Counted from the first letter of the stretch, positions 33,466 through 40,594 are shown. The stretch is 64,000 nucleotides of DNA from Tissierella sp. (GCF_031460495.1 NZ_JAVKTS010000002.1:365332-429331); one strand, 5' to 3'. Notes: a model not told the origin generated them from the sequence alone. Numbers and translations are program-made.

Positions 33466-33500
33466 GGATATAATAGGAATATAAAACAAGGGGGATAAAT

Positions 33501-34175
33501 ATGAGTTTAATGAGAAGTCAAAAAAATTCATTATTAGAAGAAATAAAAGAGTCAGTATTTGATCCTTTTAATTTTGAATGGGATACTAGCATAGGCAAAG
33601 ATGAAGATGAATTGATTGAAATCTTGCGGTATAAAGGAACGGACTATAAATTCTTAATACTTTTAGAAGAAGATAATATTAGATTTGGACTTTCTCCAGG
33701 CCAGAATATACCATTTGAACAGAGTTATTCATATGAATGGGATGAGGTGCTAGAATTTTTCAGACTTTGGCTTCAATACTTAGAAAGAGAAATATCTCAG
33801 CCAGATTTATGGGGAGAACTAGAAAAAATAAGAGCATTTGATGATATTGAATATGAAATAGAAAATACTATGCAACAATTTACTTATAATGAAATTAAGC
33901 AAATTCAAAGAGGAATTGGAGAGATAAGAAGGTATCTATTAAATGTGGTCGACAATGATGAAGAAGATTCTAAAACCATCAATGAAAAGCTTGATTATCT
34001 GATTGAATCATCAGAGAGAATGGGTAAAAAAGACTGGCTTAATATATTTTATGGTTCAATGTTTAGCTTATCTATTAGCTTAGCTTTGAATCCAGAACAA
34101 GGGCAAACCATGATTAATCTATTCAAAAGTGCAGTTTTAGGAATTGTAAAGTTTCTTAGTGTCAGTGGAGCATAA
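33501..34175 (+). CDS. Unknown accessory protein with hydrophobic C-terminal helices
   Basis: This is a 224-residue protein with GGGGG before its ATG. Residues 1-120 are acidic, mixed fold (FNFEWDTSIGKDEDELIEIL). Residues 130-175 are charged helix (IQRGIGEIRRYLLNVVDNDE). The end (WLNIFYGSMFSLSISLALNP then LFKSAVLGIVKFL) is hydrophobic with two short helices, as in some membrane-targeting effectors. No known family is recognised. Private promoter and terminator identical in style to those of the next gene mark it as phage cargo. A defence or exclusion role is inference. Confidence 0.75.
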   Translation: MSLMRSQKNSLLEEIKESVFDPFNFEWDTSIGKDEDELIEILRYKGTDYKFLILLEEDNIRFGLSPGQNIPFEQSYSYEWDEVLEFFRLWLQYLEREISQPDLWGELEKIRAFDDIEYEIENTMQQFTYNEIKQIQRGIGEIRRYLLNVVDNDEEDSKTINEKLDYLIESSERMGKKDWLNIFYGSMFSLSISLALNPEQGQTMINLFKSAVLGIVKFLSVSGA

Positions 34176-34195
34176 TAGCTAGTTCATAATAATAG

Positions 34196-34218
34196 AAAAG
34201 GACCATTAAGGTCCTTTT
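34196..34218 (+). terminator. Terminator of the 33501 cassette
   Basis: AAAAGGACC pairs with GGTCCTTTT around ATTAA, continuing into T. The core AAGGACC-ATTAA-GGTCCTT is repeated exactly at 35493-35511 after the next cassette. Confidence 0.9.
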
Positions 34219-34281
34219 TATCTAGTTAATAATAATGTGAACTGAAAATAAAAAGTTGTACAATAAATCTGGTAAATTATG

Positions 34282-34287
34282 TATAAT
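34282..34287 (+). promoter_or_regulatory. -10 box of the 34325 gene
   Basis: TATAAT lies in AAATTATGTATAATAGG, the same block as before the 33501 gene. The -35 region contains TTGTAC about 20 bases upstream, which is a poor distance. Confidence 0.55.
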
Positions 34288-34324
34288 AGGTTTAATAAGG
34301 GAATATGGGAAAAGGGGGTTAATT

Positions 34325-35485
34325 ATGGACCAAGGATTTAACTTTACAATAGCAGTAGCACCTAATGATTCATTTAAATTAGAAAGAGAAATGAGATATA
34401 TGAAAACAGCATTACTATATGCAGATGAAATAACTTTAATAAGTCCAGTTGTTCATACTTTTTTTGAATTAACAAATAAAAAATATGTAAATAATGAAAG
34501 AAAAGGATTGATTTTGTTAGATAAAATCGCTAGCCTTATTAAGTTATGTGATTATAGTGAATATCAACATTATAGTGAAGTTATAGAACCAATGAAGGAT
34601 AAAATTAATTCTAAGCAATATAAGCATGCTCCTTATTATTTGAAATTTCAATTTATGCAAACACTGATTACATTATCTAAAAACATAGATGTGAAGTTAA
34701 GAGAATATCTTGGGAATGATTCTTGTAATGATATAGCTTATTTAATGAATAACAAAATAATTAAGCTAGAAACTTTTGAATCAAATTTAGACGATATAGA
34801 TCAATATGTTTTTGAATACTTTAGCAAATTAGGAAACCATCTTTCTAATAGTTATGCTCTATTTGATGAGGAATCTAATAACTTAATGAGTGCTGCTATA
34901 AGTGATGGAATAATAAATATGAGCAAGATAGCAAAATATAAAACAACTCAAGCAAGCTTGACAGAAAATTTATTTTTGAAATTACCATCATTTGAATTTG
35001 CTCAAATAGATGAAATATTAGACATTAGAAAAGAGTTAGAAAAATCTTTAATAAGATTTAGATCAAAAACATCAGAGTATTCTAAAAACATTCAAACATT
35101 ACCTTGGGATAAAGACTTTGAAGATGAATGCTATATTCTGTATAATAAAGAAATAGTTCCTTCGATATTAGAGATTCAGGAAATGATAGAAGATAATAAT
35201 ATAATAAAAAATTTGGGAATTACAATATTGACAGATCAGTCAATGTTAAGTAGTATGGGTGGTTTAGTTGCTGGTGTTGCAGCAACTGGAGCAATTACTT
35301 CACTTAACAACGCTATTGCTTCGGATAAAGCAATGTTAGCAGTTGGTGGAGCTTGGGCTGTATCTAAAGTAGCAAGTGCATATAATGAATATAGAAAGAA
35401 AGCTAAGGAAATAGAGAGAAAAGATTTATATTTTTATTATAAAGCTGGGACAACTTTAATTGATGAAAAATATAAAATGCAATAA
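34325..35485 (+). CDS. Unknown accessory protein with Gly/Ala-rich hydrophobic segment
   Basis: This is a 386-residue protein; the ATG at MDQGFNFTIAVAP is chosen because GGGGG lies seven bases before it, while an upstream ATG at 34256 has no site. The start, IAVAPNDSFKLEREMRYMKT then ALLYADEITLISP, looks like an alpha/beta core that I cannot name but recall in unannotated bacterial proteins. Residues about 318-360 are Gly/Ala-rich and hydrophobic (SMGGLVAGVAATGAI), followed by a charged helix. A membrane-acting or phage-defence function is possible but not shown. Confidence 0.75.
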   Translation: MDQGFNFTIAVAPNDSFKLEREMRYMKTALLYADEITLISPVVHTFFELTNKKYVNNERKGLILLDKIASLIKLCDYSEYQHYSEVIEPMKDKINSKQYKHAPYYLKFQFMQTLITLSKNIDVKLREYLGNDSCNDIAYLMNNKIIKLETFESNLDDIDQYVFEYFSKLGNHLSNSYALFDEESNNLMSAAISDGIINMSKIAKYKTTQASLTENLFLKLPSFEFAQIDEILDIRKELEKSLIRFRSKTSEYSKNIQTLPWDKDFEDECYILYNKEIVPSILEIQEMIEDNNIIKNLGITILTDQSMLSSMGGLVAGVAATGAITSLNNAIASDKAMLAVGGAWAVSKVASAYNEYRKKAKEIERKDLYFYYKAGTTLIDEKYKMQ

Positions 35486-35492
35486 TGAAGTA

Positions 35493-35511
35493 AAGGACCA
35501 TTAAGGTCCTT
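35493..35511 (+). terminator. Terminator of the 34325 cassette
   Basis: AAGGACC-ATTAA-GGTCCTT followed by ATTTTTATG, seven bases after the stop codon. Stem and loop are identical to those after the 33501 gene. Confidence 0.85.
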
Positions 35512-35521
35512 ATTTTTATGC

Positions 35522-35604
35522 CTATTCAATTGGGTCTACTTCATCTGGAATAAACTTAATAATATCATCTGCGGCAACAGTCCTGCCTATTTTCTGCGAC
35601 AACC
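35522..35604 (-). pseudogene. C-terminal remnant of a second HTH regulator
   Basis: A minus-strand frame with no start reads WLSQKIGRTVAADDIIKFIP then DEVDPIE and a stop. It parallels the end of the intact regulator at 35841 (YLSRELGRAIKIEEIVEIIP). The frame is closed by a stop just upstream and overlaps the end of the 35587 gene. It looks like the tail of a duplicated and deleted regulator. Confidence 0.5.
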
Positions 35605-35832
35605 ATTACGCCTTTCAAAAGTTATCTTTGCATGTTTTAACATTATTAAATAATTATTGAGTTCATTTTTCTTCTGAATTTCATCGTGTATAGATTCATC
35701 ATACAAATCCTTATACATATCATTTAATATTTTTACAGTTGAGGGAATTTCCCAACCTAGCAAATCAGCTTTTCGATAAATTGAGTTAATTTCTTTCTCA
35801 AATTCATTTTGTTCTGGTTCGTATATTTCCAC
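35587..35832 (-). CDS. Small protein of the repressor operon
   Basis: This is an 81-residue acidic helical protein (EFEKEINSIYRKADLLGWEI) with AGGTG upstream. It begins eight bases after the HTH gene, on the same leftward transcript. It might modulate the repressor or bind a partner; no domain recognised. Its 3' end overlaps the regulator remnant. Confidence 0.65.
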   Translation of the reverse strand: MEIYEPEQNEFEKEINSIYRKADLLGWEIPSTVKILNDMYKDLYDESIHDEIQKKNELNNYLIMLKHAKITFERRNGCRRK

Positions 35833-35840
35833 ATAATCAC

Positions 35841-36098
35841 CTATCGCATTGAATTTGTTTCTATTGTTTCATCTGGTATAATCTCTACTATTTCTTCTAT
35901 CTTAATAGCTCTACCAAGTTCCCTGCTTAGATAATTAGCTATCTTATCTATAGTTGATAGCGATACATTTCCAGTATCATTGTTAAGCGTAACAGATATA
36001 TTAGGTGTAATTATTTTATGCTCTATTAGACGCTTCATATTCAATCCATTTGGTTTTTCTCTTCCTAATAACTCTCTTAAGGGCCCATAACTAATCAT
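35841..36098 (-). CDS. YozG-like Cro/CI-type HTH regulator (candidate repressor)
   Basis: This is an 85-residue protein. MISYGPLRELLGREKPNGLN, then ITPNISVTLNNDTGNVSLST and IDKIANYLSREL, is the compact helix-turn-helix layout of YozG-like regulators. The recognition helix would be near residues 33-50. The tail IVEIIPDE is typical. It is transcribed leftwards from a perfect consensus promoter and faces the early operon, the classic place for a lysogeny repressor. Confidence 0.75.
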   Translation of the reverse strand: MISYGPLRELLGREKPNGLNMKRLIEHKIITPNISVTLNNDTGNVSLSTIDKIANYLSRELGRAIKIEEIVEIIPDETIETNSMR

Positions 36099-36125
36099 CT
36101 ATATCACTCCAGTATTTTTTTATTC

Positions 36126-36154
36126 ATTATATATTAATATTATCATTTTGTCAA
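36126..36154 (-). promoter_or_regulatory. Consensus leftward promoter of the repressor operon
   Basis: On the minus strand TTGACA (36149-36154), 17 bases, TATAAT (36126-36131): both boxes are perfect. It lies 28 bases upstream of the HTH gene and should be strong unless repressed. Confidence 0.9.
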
Positions 36155-36194
36155 AAATAATTAACGAAATAGTGAATTATATTAATAAAAAGGG

Positions 36195-36223
36195 TTGATT
36201 TAATCGGTATTGTATTATATAAT
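36195..36223 (+). promoter_or_regulatory. Rightward early promoter
   Basis: TTGATT at 36195-36200, 17 bases, TATAAT at 36218-36223. It fires away from the repressor promoter, into the small-gene operon. The spacer contains TCGGTATT, shared with the inverted repeat at 32867. Confidence 0.8.
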
Positions 36224-36318
36224 TAAGTTATCGAAAAGGTTAACTAAATTATCTAAAAAATGAATAAAACATAATAAAAAGGGTATTGAATAAATAAGAA
36301 AATAGAGGAGCTAGAACG

Positions 36319-36555
36319 ATGAAAAAGAATGAAATCTTTATAAAAAATACTTTAGATGTAGAGGTTGATGCCCTTAAAGCAAGAAACAGATACAAGGTAA
36401 AAGCAATGTACGATATAGAACAAGAAGGAGGTTATTACAAAATAGAGCATAGACTTATAGAGGATTTAACACTGACATGGGATGAAATCGAAGAAATGGG
36501 CGGAATTGCAGAGGTCAATAGAGAGTTTAGAGAATGTTATGGACTTGAAAAATAA
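36319..36555 (+). CDS. Small early phage protein
   Basis: This is a 78-residue acidic protein, GAGGAG eight bases before ATG. Beta-like middle (YKVKAMYDIEQEGGYYKIEH) and helical end (WDEIEEMGGIAEVNREF). First gene of the rightward early operon, so a possible antirepressor or host-takeover factor; no motif proves this. Confidence 0.7.
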   Translation: MKKNEIFIKNTLDVEVDALKARNRYKVKAMYDIEQEGGYYKIEHRLIEDLTLTWDEIEEMGGIAEVNREFRECYGLEK

Positions 36556-36602
36556 ATTGTCTTAGATGATAAAAATATAAAAATAAATAAGGAGCTGGCG
36601 AA

Positions 36603-36851
36603 ATGAAAAGAAAAGAAATCATCGAAACTAGAACAGGGCTACAACTTAAAGAACTATCCAAAGGAGCAAAACATGAAGTAGGTAAAACTTACTACTGCGG
36701 ATACTGGAGACAGACATATGAGGTTATAGATCTAAAAAACAATACAGGCGATTGGAGAGATTTGTCGGTAACTTGTAAGTGGCAAGATGGACATACAAAC
36801 TCACATTGTACGGCATTAGACATTAAGCAAGATTTTGAAGTAATCAGATAA
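36603..36851 (+). CDS. Small early phage protein
   Basis: This is an 82-residue protein with GGAG seven bases before ATG. It has three Cys and aromatic strands (VGKTYYCGYWRQTYEVIDL). Probably a compact beta fold. Function unknown. Lies 47 bases after the preceding gene. Confidence 0.65.
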   Translation: MKRKEIIETRTGLQLKELSKGAKHEVGKTYYCGYWRQTYEVIDLKNNTGDWRDLSVTCKWQDGHTNSHCTALDIKQDFEVIR

Positions 36852-36865
36852 AAGGAGGGATTAAG

Positions 36866-37123
36866 ATGGGAGCGAGAAGCACACGAAACAGGCATAAAGA
36901 TAATTGCTTTATGAGTAAGGACATCGAAACTACTATAAAGAAGGCAAAAACATACCATTCAGGAGAAAGAGAGTTTTATATATTTAGAATCAAATCTAGT
37001 AACGACAATGACACCTTCTATGCAGATGGCACTAAATTATTTAACAAAAACCCAATTAAACACTTCATAAACACATCAAAATATGGAGATCGATCAAAGT
37101 GGTTAGAGGTGGCAGTAGAATAG
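36866..37123 (+). CDS. Small early phage protein
   Basis: This is an 85-residue basic protein with AAAGGAGG. MGARSTRNRHKDNC is a basic leader; the rest, EREFYIFRIKSSNDND then WLEVAVE, is beta-rich. An internal ATG at MSKDIETTIKK is possible but lacks a ribosome site. Function unknown. Confidence 0.6.
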   Translation: MGARSTRNRHKDNCFMSKDIETTIKKAKTYHSGEREFYIFRIKSSNDNDTFYADGTKLFNKNPIKHFINTSKYGDRSKWLEVAVE

Positions 37124-37130
37124 ATGTAAA

Positions 37131-37200
37131 AGCAGGGCAAGGGTCAACGCTGGTGAAATCCCAGGGGAAGGGAAACCTTCCACCGCTCAACCTGAAAAGG
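37131..37200 (+). ncRNA. Structured GC-rich RNA element in the early operon
   Basis: Within an AT-rich operon these 70 bases are GC-rich and fold well. GGAAGG-GAAA-CCTTCC (37166-37181) is a perfect hairpin with a GNRA tetraloop. CTGG/CCAG (37150-37153 with 37161-37164) forms a second, and CAGG/CCTG (37133-37136 with 37191-37194) closes the element. GGTG/CACC offers an alternative pairing (37152-37155 with 37181-37184), so a switch is conceivable. It lies in the 101-base leader of the 37225 gene. No known riboswitch family fits. Confidence 0.5.
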
Positions 37201-37224
37201 TAATAAAAAATTGGAGGGGTCAAG

Positions 37225-37413
37225 ATGATGGATAAAAAAATAAAAGCATATAACGATAATAGGCTAGTATCTGAAGGACTTCTAAGTGCATTTCTGAAAG
37301 ATAATGAGGATTCAGATGAATATATACAAGATGAACTTAAAAAGTTTTACACTCAAGACACGGTCGAGTTTGAATGTTTTCATAGTGGAAATTGGAGAAT
37401 TGAAACAGTATAA
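37225..37413 (+). CDS. Small early phage protein
   Basis: This is a 62-residue acidic protein, GGAGGGG five bases before ATG. It contains DNEDSDEYIQDELKKFYTQD, helical, then a beta hairpin end. The structured RNA precedes it, so its translation may be regulated. Function unknown. Confidence 0.65.
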   Translation: MMDKKIKAYNDNRLVSEGLLSAFLKDNEDSDEYIQDELKKFYTQDTVEFECFHSGNWRIETV

Positions 37414-37439
37414 AAAATAAATCTAATAGAGGGGTTAAG

Positions 37440-37610
37440 ATGTTGACTTTACAACTTGAAAATGGAATCACTTACAAATCAATAAATACACCAATCATTA
37501 AAAAGGTCATGGCATATGTAAACCTTGGCGGTGGTCAATCAGTTTGTAGTGGAGAGTATAACAAAGAAATCAATACATTTGCAGAAGAGAACGAAAAGAA
37601 TTTTAATTAA
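37440..37610 (+). CDS. Small early phage protein
   Basis: This is a 56-residue frame, MLTLQLENGITYKSINTPII onward, with GAGGGG six bases upstream. It contains VNLGGGQSVCSGEY. Function unknown; the ribosome site and even spacing between neighbours support it. Confidence 0.65.
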   Translation: MLTLQLENGITYKSINTPIIKKVMAYVNLGGGQSVCSGEYNKEINTFAEENEKNFN

Positions 37611-37624
37611 TGGGAGGGGTTAGA

Positions 37625-37912
37625 ATGAAATATGAAATAGGACAAAAAATTTATAATAGGGGAGACATGGCAAATCGCTCAGGATGGTTCGAAATTGTAA
37701 GATATGATAGCAACTGGGGAACTTATGACCTAGAAGAAATTGGCGGAGATAGGAAAATTGGTGGATTATTTGAATGTAGTATATCAGAAGTTGACAAAGG
37801 ACATAGCGGGACCAGATTTGTAACTGAAAAAGCCTACAAGGAATTAAGAGAAAAGCAGTTAAAGGTCTTAGAAGAATCATTTGCAAAATACAGGAAACCT
37901 CAAACAGTATAG
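37625..37912 (+). CDS. Small early phage protein
   Basis: This is a 95-residue protein from MKYEIGQKIYNRGDMANRSG, with GGGAGGGG before it; a longer form would begin inside the ribosome site. An SH3-like beta start (ysNWGTYDLEEIGG) is followed by a basic helix. Function unknown. A GGGCA-GAAA-TGCCC hairpin starts at its stop. Confidence 0.65.
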   Translation: MKYEIGQKIYNRGDMANRSGWFEIVRYDSNWGTYDLEEIGGDRKIGGLFECSISEVDKGHSGTRFVTEKAYKELREKQLKVLEESFAKYRKPQTV

Positions 37913-38028
37913 GGCAGAAATGCCCTTCCCAATGCAATTACTTCTAGGTAGTGGTCCAAAGTCCGAATTAATGCAGATGGGGAAGAGGGTTTATTAGTTA
38001 TAAAATTAATCTATAGGAGGGGCTATTA
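37913..38028 (+). other. Structured leader of the recombinase gene
   Basis: GGGCA/TGCCC forms a hairpin with a GAAA loop (37912-37925), and CTTCCC at 37925-37930 can pair with GGGGAAG at 37979-37985. GAGGGGC lies before the recombinase start. It may limit recombinase expression. Confidence 0.4.
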
Positions 38029-38619
38029 ATGGCTAGAAAATTACCTAAGTTTATAAATACAAATCAAGCAGTGGCGATGCTCAACCAAATAAATCAAAGC
38101 TGTGCGACAGGAGCAAGAAATCATGCTATTTTGATGATTATGTATAGGGCAGGACTGAGAGTCTCAGAGGTAGCGAACTTGACTGTACCAGACATGAATT
38201 TTGAAACTGGATTAATCTATGTGCAAGATGGTAAGGGTGACAAGGACAGATATATTCCTATGGATAGTGACATAATTTTATCTTGTCAAAATTGGCTAAG
38301 ATTTAGACCAGAATCGGAATTATTCTTCTGTACCCTTAAAGGTGGAATCTTAGATACTAGATATATTCGTGAAATGTGCTATAGGATTTCAGAGAAGGCC
38401 GGGGTATTCATACAAGATGGCCGTGAAAAGAAAAAAGTTAATCCCCATGCATTACGCCATGGATTTGCAACGGAAGCACTAAGGAATGATGAGTTCAATA
38501 TAAGAGAGCTGCAGGAGTTGCTTGGACATAGTAGCGTATCAACTACACAGGTCTATACAAGTGTCGTCCTTGATGATTTGGCAAAAAAGTTTAAACAGAG
38601 GAAAAGTATCATGAAATAG
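38029..38619 (+). CDS. Short tyrosine recombinase
   Basis: This is a 196-residue XerC/D-like recombinase. All catalytic residues are visible: Arg44 (AGLRVSEV), Lys69 (DGKGDKDR), His140 and Arg143 (PHALRHG), His167 (LGHSS) and Tyr176 (TQVYTS). It lacks most of the N-terminal core-binding domain found in 300-400 residue integrases. It could be the prophage integrase, a dimer resolvase, or a repressor-like derivative as known for the SPbeta YopR fold. Its place about 1.2 kb from attR fits an integration module. Confidence 0.8.
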   Translation: MARKLPKFINTNQAVAMLNQINQSCATGARNHAILMIMYRAGLRVSEVANLTVPDMNFETGLIYVQDGKGDKDRYIPMDSDIILSCQNWLRFRPESELFFCTLKGGILDTRYIREMCYRISEKAGVFIQDGREKKKVNPHALRHGFATEALRNDEFNIRELQELLGHSSVSTTQVYTSVVLDDLAKKFKQRKSIMK

Positions 38620-38620
38620 A

Positions 38621-38640
38621 GGGGAACTATTCCCCTTTTT
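38621..38640 (+). terminator. Terminator after the recombinase
   Basis: GGGGAA-CTA-TTCCCC (38621-38635) followed by TTTTTCTTTTTTT. Two bases after the stop codon; a strong terminator that ends the early operon. Confidence 0.9.
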
Positions 38641-38678
38641 CTTTTTTTACTGGTATAATTGTATAAAGGGGTGGAGAT

Positions 38679-39566
38679 ATGGCTGAACAAAGAGAGATCA
38701 AAGGAAAAGAGATTCACGGTATTCAAGATTATATTTCAATTTTAGATAAATTAATTTATCAGTTTACTCGAACTAAAATGGGAGGGGAACTTTCATTTAG
38801 AGGTATAAGTAATAGCAATTATAAATTAATTCCTAATATTTATCGTAAAAAGATAGAGCAATTTAATGGAATTGAAAACAATGTTTATTGGGAGCCAGAA
38901 AATGAAATATTAAGTCATTTTATTAAAGAAGCTAGTTGCTATGTTAATGGTATAGATACAAAGGATTATTTGTCTTGGTTAGAATATGCTCAGCATTTTG
39001 GTGCTCCGACAAGACTACTAGATTTTACTTCTAATTCTTTAGTAGCGTTATACTTTTGTTGTAAAGAAAACCAAGAACTAGATGGAACTGTTTGGATATT
39101 ACATGAATCAAATTATAGAAATTTTGTCAATAAAAATTCAAGATATTCAGTTAATAACGGACCATTGTCAAGAATACAAATATTAGATGATATAATAAAA
39201 AACATAGAAGATAGCAATCACTCGTGTATAGAGTATCCTTGTAGTTATATACCTCGTTACATAGACATTCGTATGTCAGCTCAAGAAAGCAGGTTTTTAA
39301 TTTGGGGAAGTAAGACAGAGTCTTTAGAAGATTTAATAGAATCAAAGAATTTTATGACTGTAAACGAACAAGGGGGGATTGCTAAAGATGAAATGTTTAT
39401 ATATAAAATCAGAGTACCAAGTACTCATAAACCTAAAATAATTAAACAACTCAACCTTTGTGGAGTTAATGAAAAAAGACTATTTCCAGGATTAGATGGA
39501 GTGGGTAAATATATTTCTAATTATTATAGTATGAGTTATGATGATTATGTCCGAACTTTTAATTAA
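38679..39566 (+). CDS. FRG-domain protein
   Basis: This is a 295-residue protein. The FRG domain is named for its Phe-Arg-Gly motif, here LSFRGISNSNYKLIPNIYR at about 38-56. LEYAQHFGAPTRLLDFTSNS and YIDIRMSAQESRFLIWG match the rest of the domain. FRG proteins are common in phage and defence islands; the biochemical function is not known to me. It has its own terminator on both sides and lies beside attR, a typical moron site. A -10 box TATAAT is at 38654-38659. Confidence 0.85.
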   Translation: MAEQREIKGKEIHGIQDYISILDKLIYQFTRTKMGGELSFRGISNSNYKLIPNIYRKKIEQFNGIENNVYWEPENEILSHFIKEASCYVNGIDTKDYLSWLEYAQHFGAPTRLLDFTSNSLVALYFCCKENQELDGTVWILHESNYRNFVNKNSRYSVNNGPLSRIQILDDIIKNIEDSNHSCIEYPCSYIPRYIDIRMSAQESRFLIWGSKTESLEDLIESKNFMTVNEQGGIAKDEMFIYKIRVPSTHKPKIIKQLNLCGVNEKRLFPGLDGVGKYISNYYSMSYDDYVRTFN

Positions 39567-39572
39567 AAAACT

Positions 39573-39604
39573 AAGACTCTTGGATAATCCAGAGTCTTTT
39601 TTAC
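39573..39604 (+). terminator. Terminator of the FRG gene
   Basis: AAGACTC at 39573-39579 pairs with GAGTCTT at 39592-39598, extended by TGGA/TCCA, then TTTTTTA. It prevents phage transcription from entering the pilus genes. Confidence 0.85.
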
Positions 39605-39871
39605 TTAATTACTTTCAAAATAATTAGCATCTACGCCTAGTGAATTAATTATTCGATTTAATAAATCATTGCTAGGCTTGGCAATATTTGATTCATATGC
39701 ATATATACTATTTTTTGCACATCCACATAGTTTCCCAAGTTCTTCTGCAGTATATCCTTTGATATTTCTTTGTTTCCTAATCTTTTCACCTAGATTATTT
39801 TCTGGATAATCAATATATTTATTACTAGTGTTTAACTTTTCATATAAAAGTATCCCATTACTATCCCGCTT
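39605..39871 (-). pseudogene. HTH regulator gene cut by the attachment site
   Basis: A minus-strand frame ends at 39605 with an XRE-type domain: LGEKIRKQRNIKGYTAEELG, CAKNSIYAYESNIAKPS and NRIINSLGVD. It is open up to the pilB junction, where it continues a few codons and then meets a stop (39899-39901). No ATG, GTG or TTG lies in frame between that stop and the HTH domain. The gene thus lacks its 5' end in the lysogen; that part should lie at the left prophage end. The residues before the domain ([20 protein letters not shown]) are of unknown type. Confidence 0.75.
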
Positions 39872-39880
39872 GCAACAGGA
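39869..39880. other. Right prophage junction (attR) in the pilB Walker A codons
   Basis: Homology to PilB begins abruptly at the codons ACA GGA TCT GGA AAA (TGSGK). The codons just before read CTT GCA instead of the expected Gly-Pro codons, so the crossover lies at about 39871-39880. The core length cannot be told without attL. Confidence 0.8.
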
Positions 39881-40594
39881 TCTGGAAAAACTACTACATT
39901 ATATACTGTACTTCAAGAATTAAATAAAATTGAAAAAAATATCATAACCATAGAAGATCCAGTTGAATATAAATTAAATGGTATAAATCAAGTTCAAATA
40001 AATACAAAGGCAGGGTTTACTTTTGCATCTGGACTAAGGTCTATATTAAGGCAAGATCCTGATATAATAATGTTAGGAGAAATAAGAGATAATGAGACTG
40101 CAGAGATAGCCATAAGAGCAGCTATAACAGGGCACCTTGTGCTTTCAACACTCCATACAAATGACAGCCCGTCATCAGTGGCAAGACTTGTTGATATGGG
40201 AATAGAACCGTATCTTGTTTCTTCAGCAGTAATAGGAGTAGTGTCTCAGAGACTAGTAAAATTATTATGTCCAAAATGTAAGATGCAGTATGAAGCTAGT
40301 TTATTAGAAAAGAAAGTATTGGGAATTGATGTAGATGAAAAAATAATACTGAATAAGGCAGTCGGTTGCAGTTCTTGTAATAAAGGATACAAAGGAAGAA
40401 CTGCAATTCATGAACTAATGACTATTAATGAAAATATTAGATTACTCATAGATAAAGGTGTTAATATTGATGAATTAAGAAAAAGGGCTATTGAAGATGG
40501 AATGATCACTTTACTTCAATCAGCTGCAGCTGTAGCGATTAATGGTGACACATCATATAATGAAGTCTTAAGAGTAGGATTTACTCTGGGATAG
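39875..40594 (+). pseudogene. pilB: pilB, 3' part interrupted by the prophage
   Basis: These 239 codons are the C-terminal ATPase half of the type IV pilus extension motor. Visible are Walker A TGSGKTTT, the Asp box with [10 protein letters not shown], Walker [16 protein letters not shown], the His box [13 protein letters not shown] and the zinc tetracysteine CPKCKM...[11 protein letters not shown]. It has no start: an in-frame stop precedes it and the first ATG is at 40070, after Walker A. The 5' half must be left of the window beyond attL. Pilus assembly should be blocked unless the phage excises or a second ATPase exists. Confidence 0.92.

Larger units (their letters stand above)
32296..33500. 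other. 1.2-kb gene-free control region
   Basis: No convincing gene was found on either strand. The stretch holds a GC-rich C-run at 32695-32765, a 12-bp hairpin at 32867-32898, three 9-bp tandem repeats at 33179-33205, and the promoter of the 33501 gene. Frames present are short, lack ribosome sites and have biased composition. The region separates leftward and rightward transcripts and may combine packaging site, origin and operators (inference). Confidence 0.55.

Noticed and set aside
37141-37190. Cobalamin riboswitch, because of GGTGAAATCC
   Set aside because: The rest of the conserved core (GCxACTGT box and flanking stems) is absent and the downstream gene is a small phage protein.
38029-38619. 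Certain assignment as the prophage integrase
   Set aside because: Catalytic residues fit but the DNA-clamp domain is missing and the left prophage end is not visible.
39151-39345. Leftward frame opposite the FRG gene
   Set aside because: Shadow of a well-supported domain gene, no ribosome site.
40070-40594. pilB 3' part as an intact shorter gene from ATG at 40070
   Set aside because: This start lies after Walker A and Walker B begins only upstream; no ribosome site is present.
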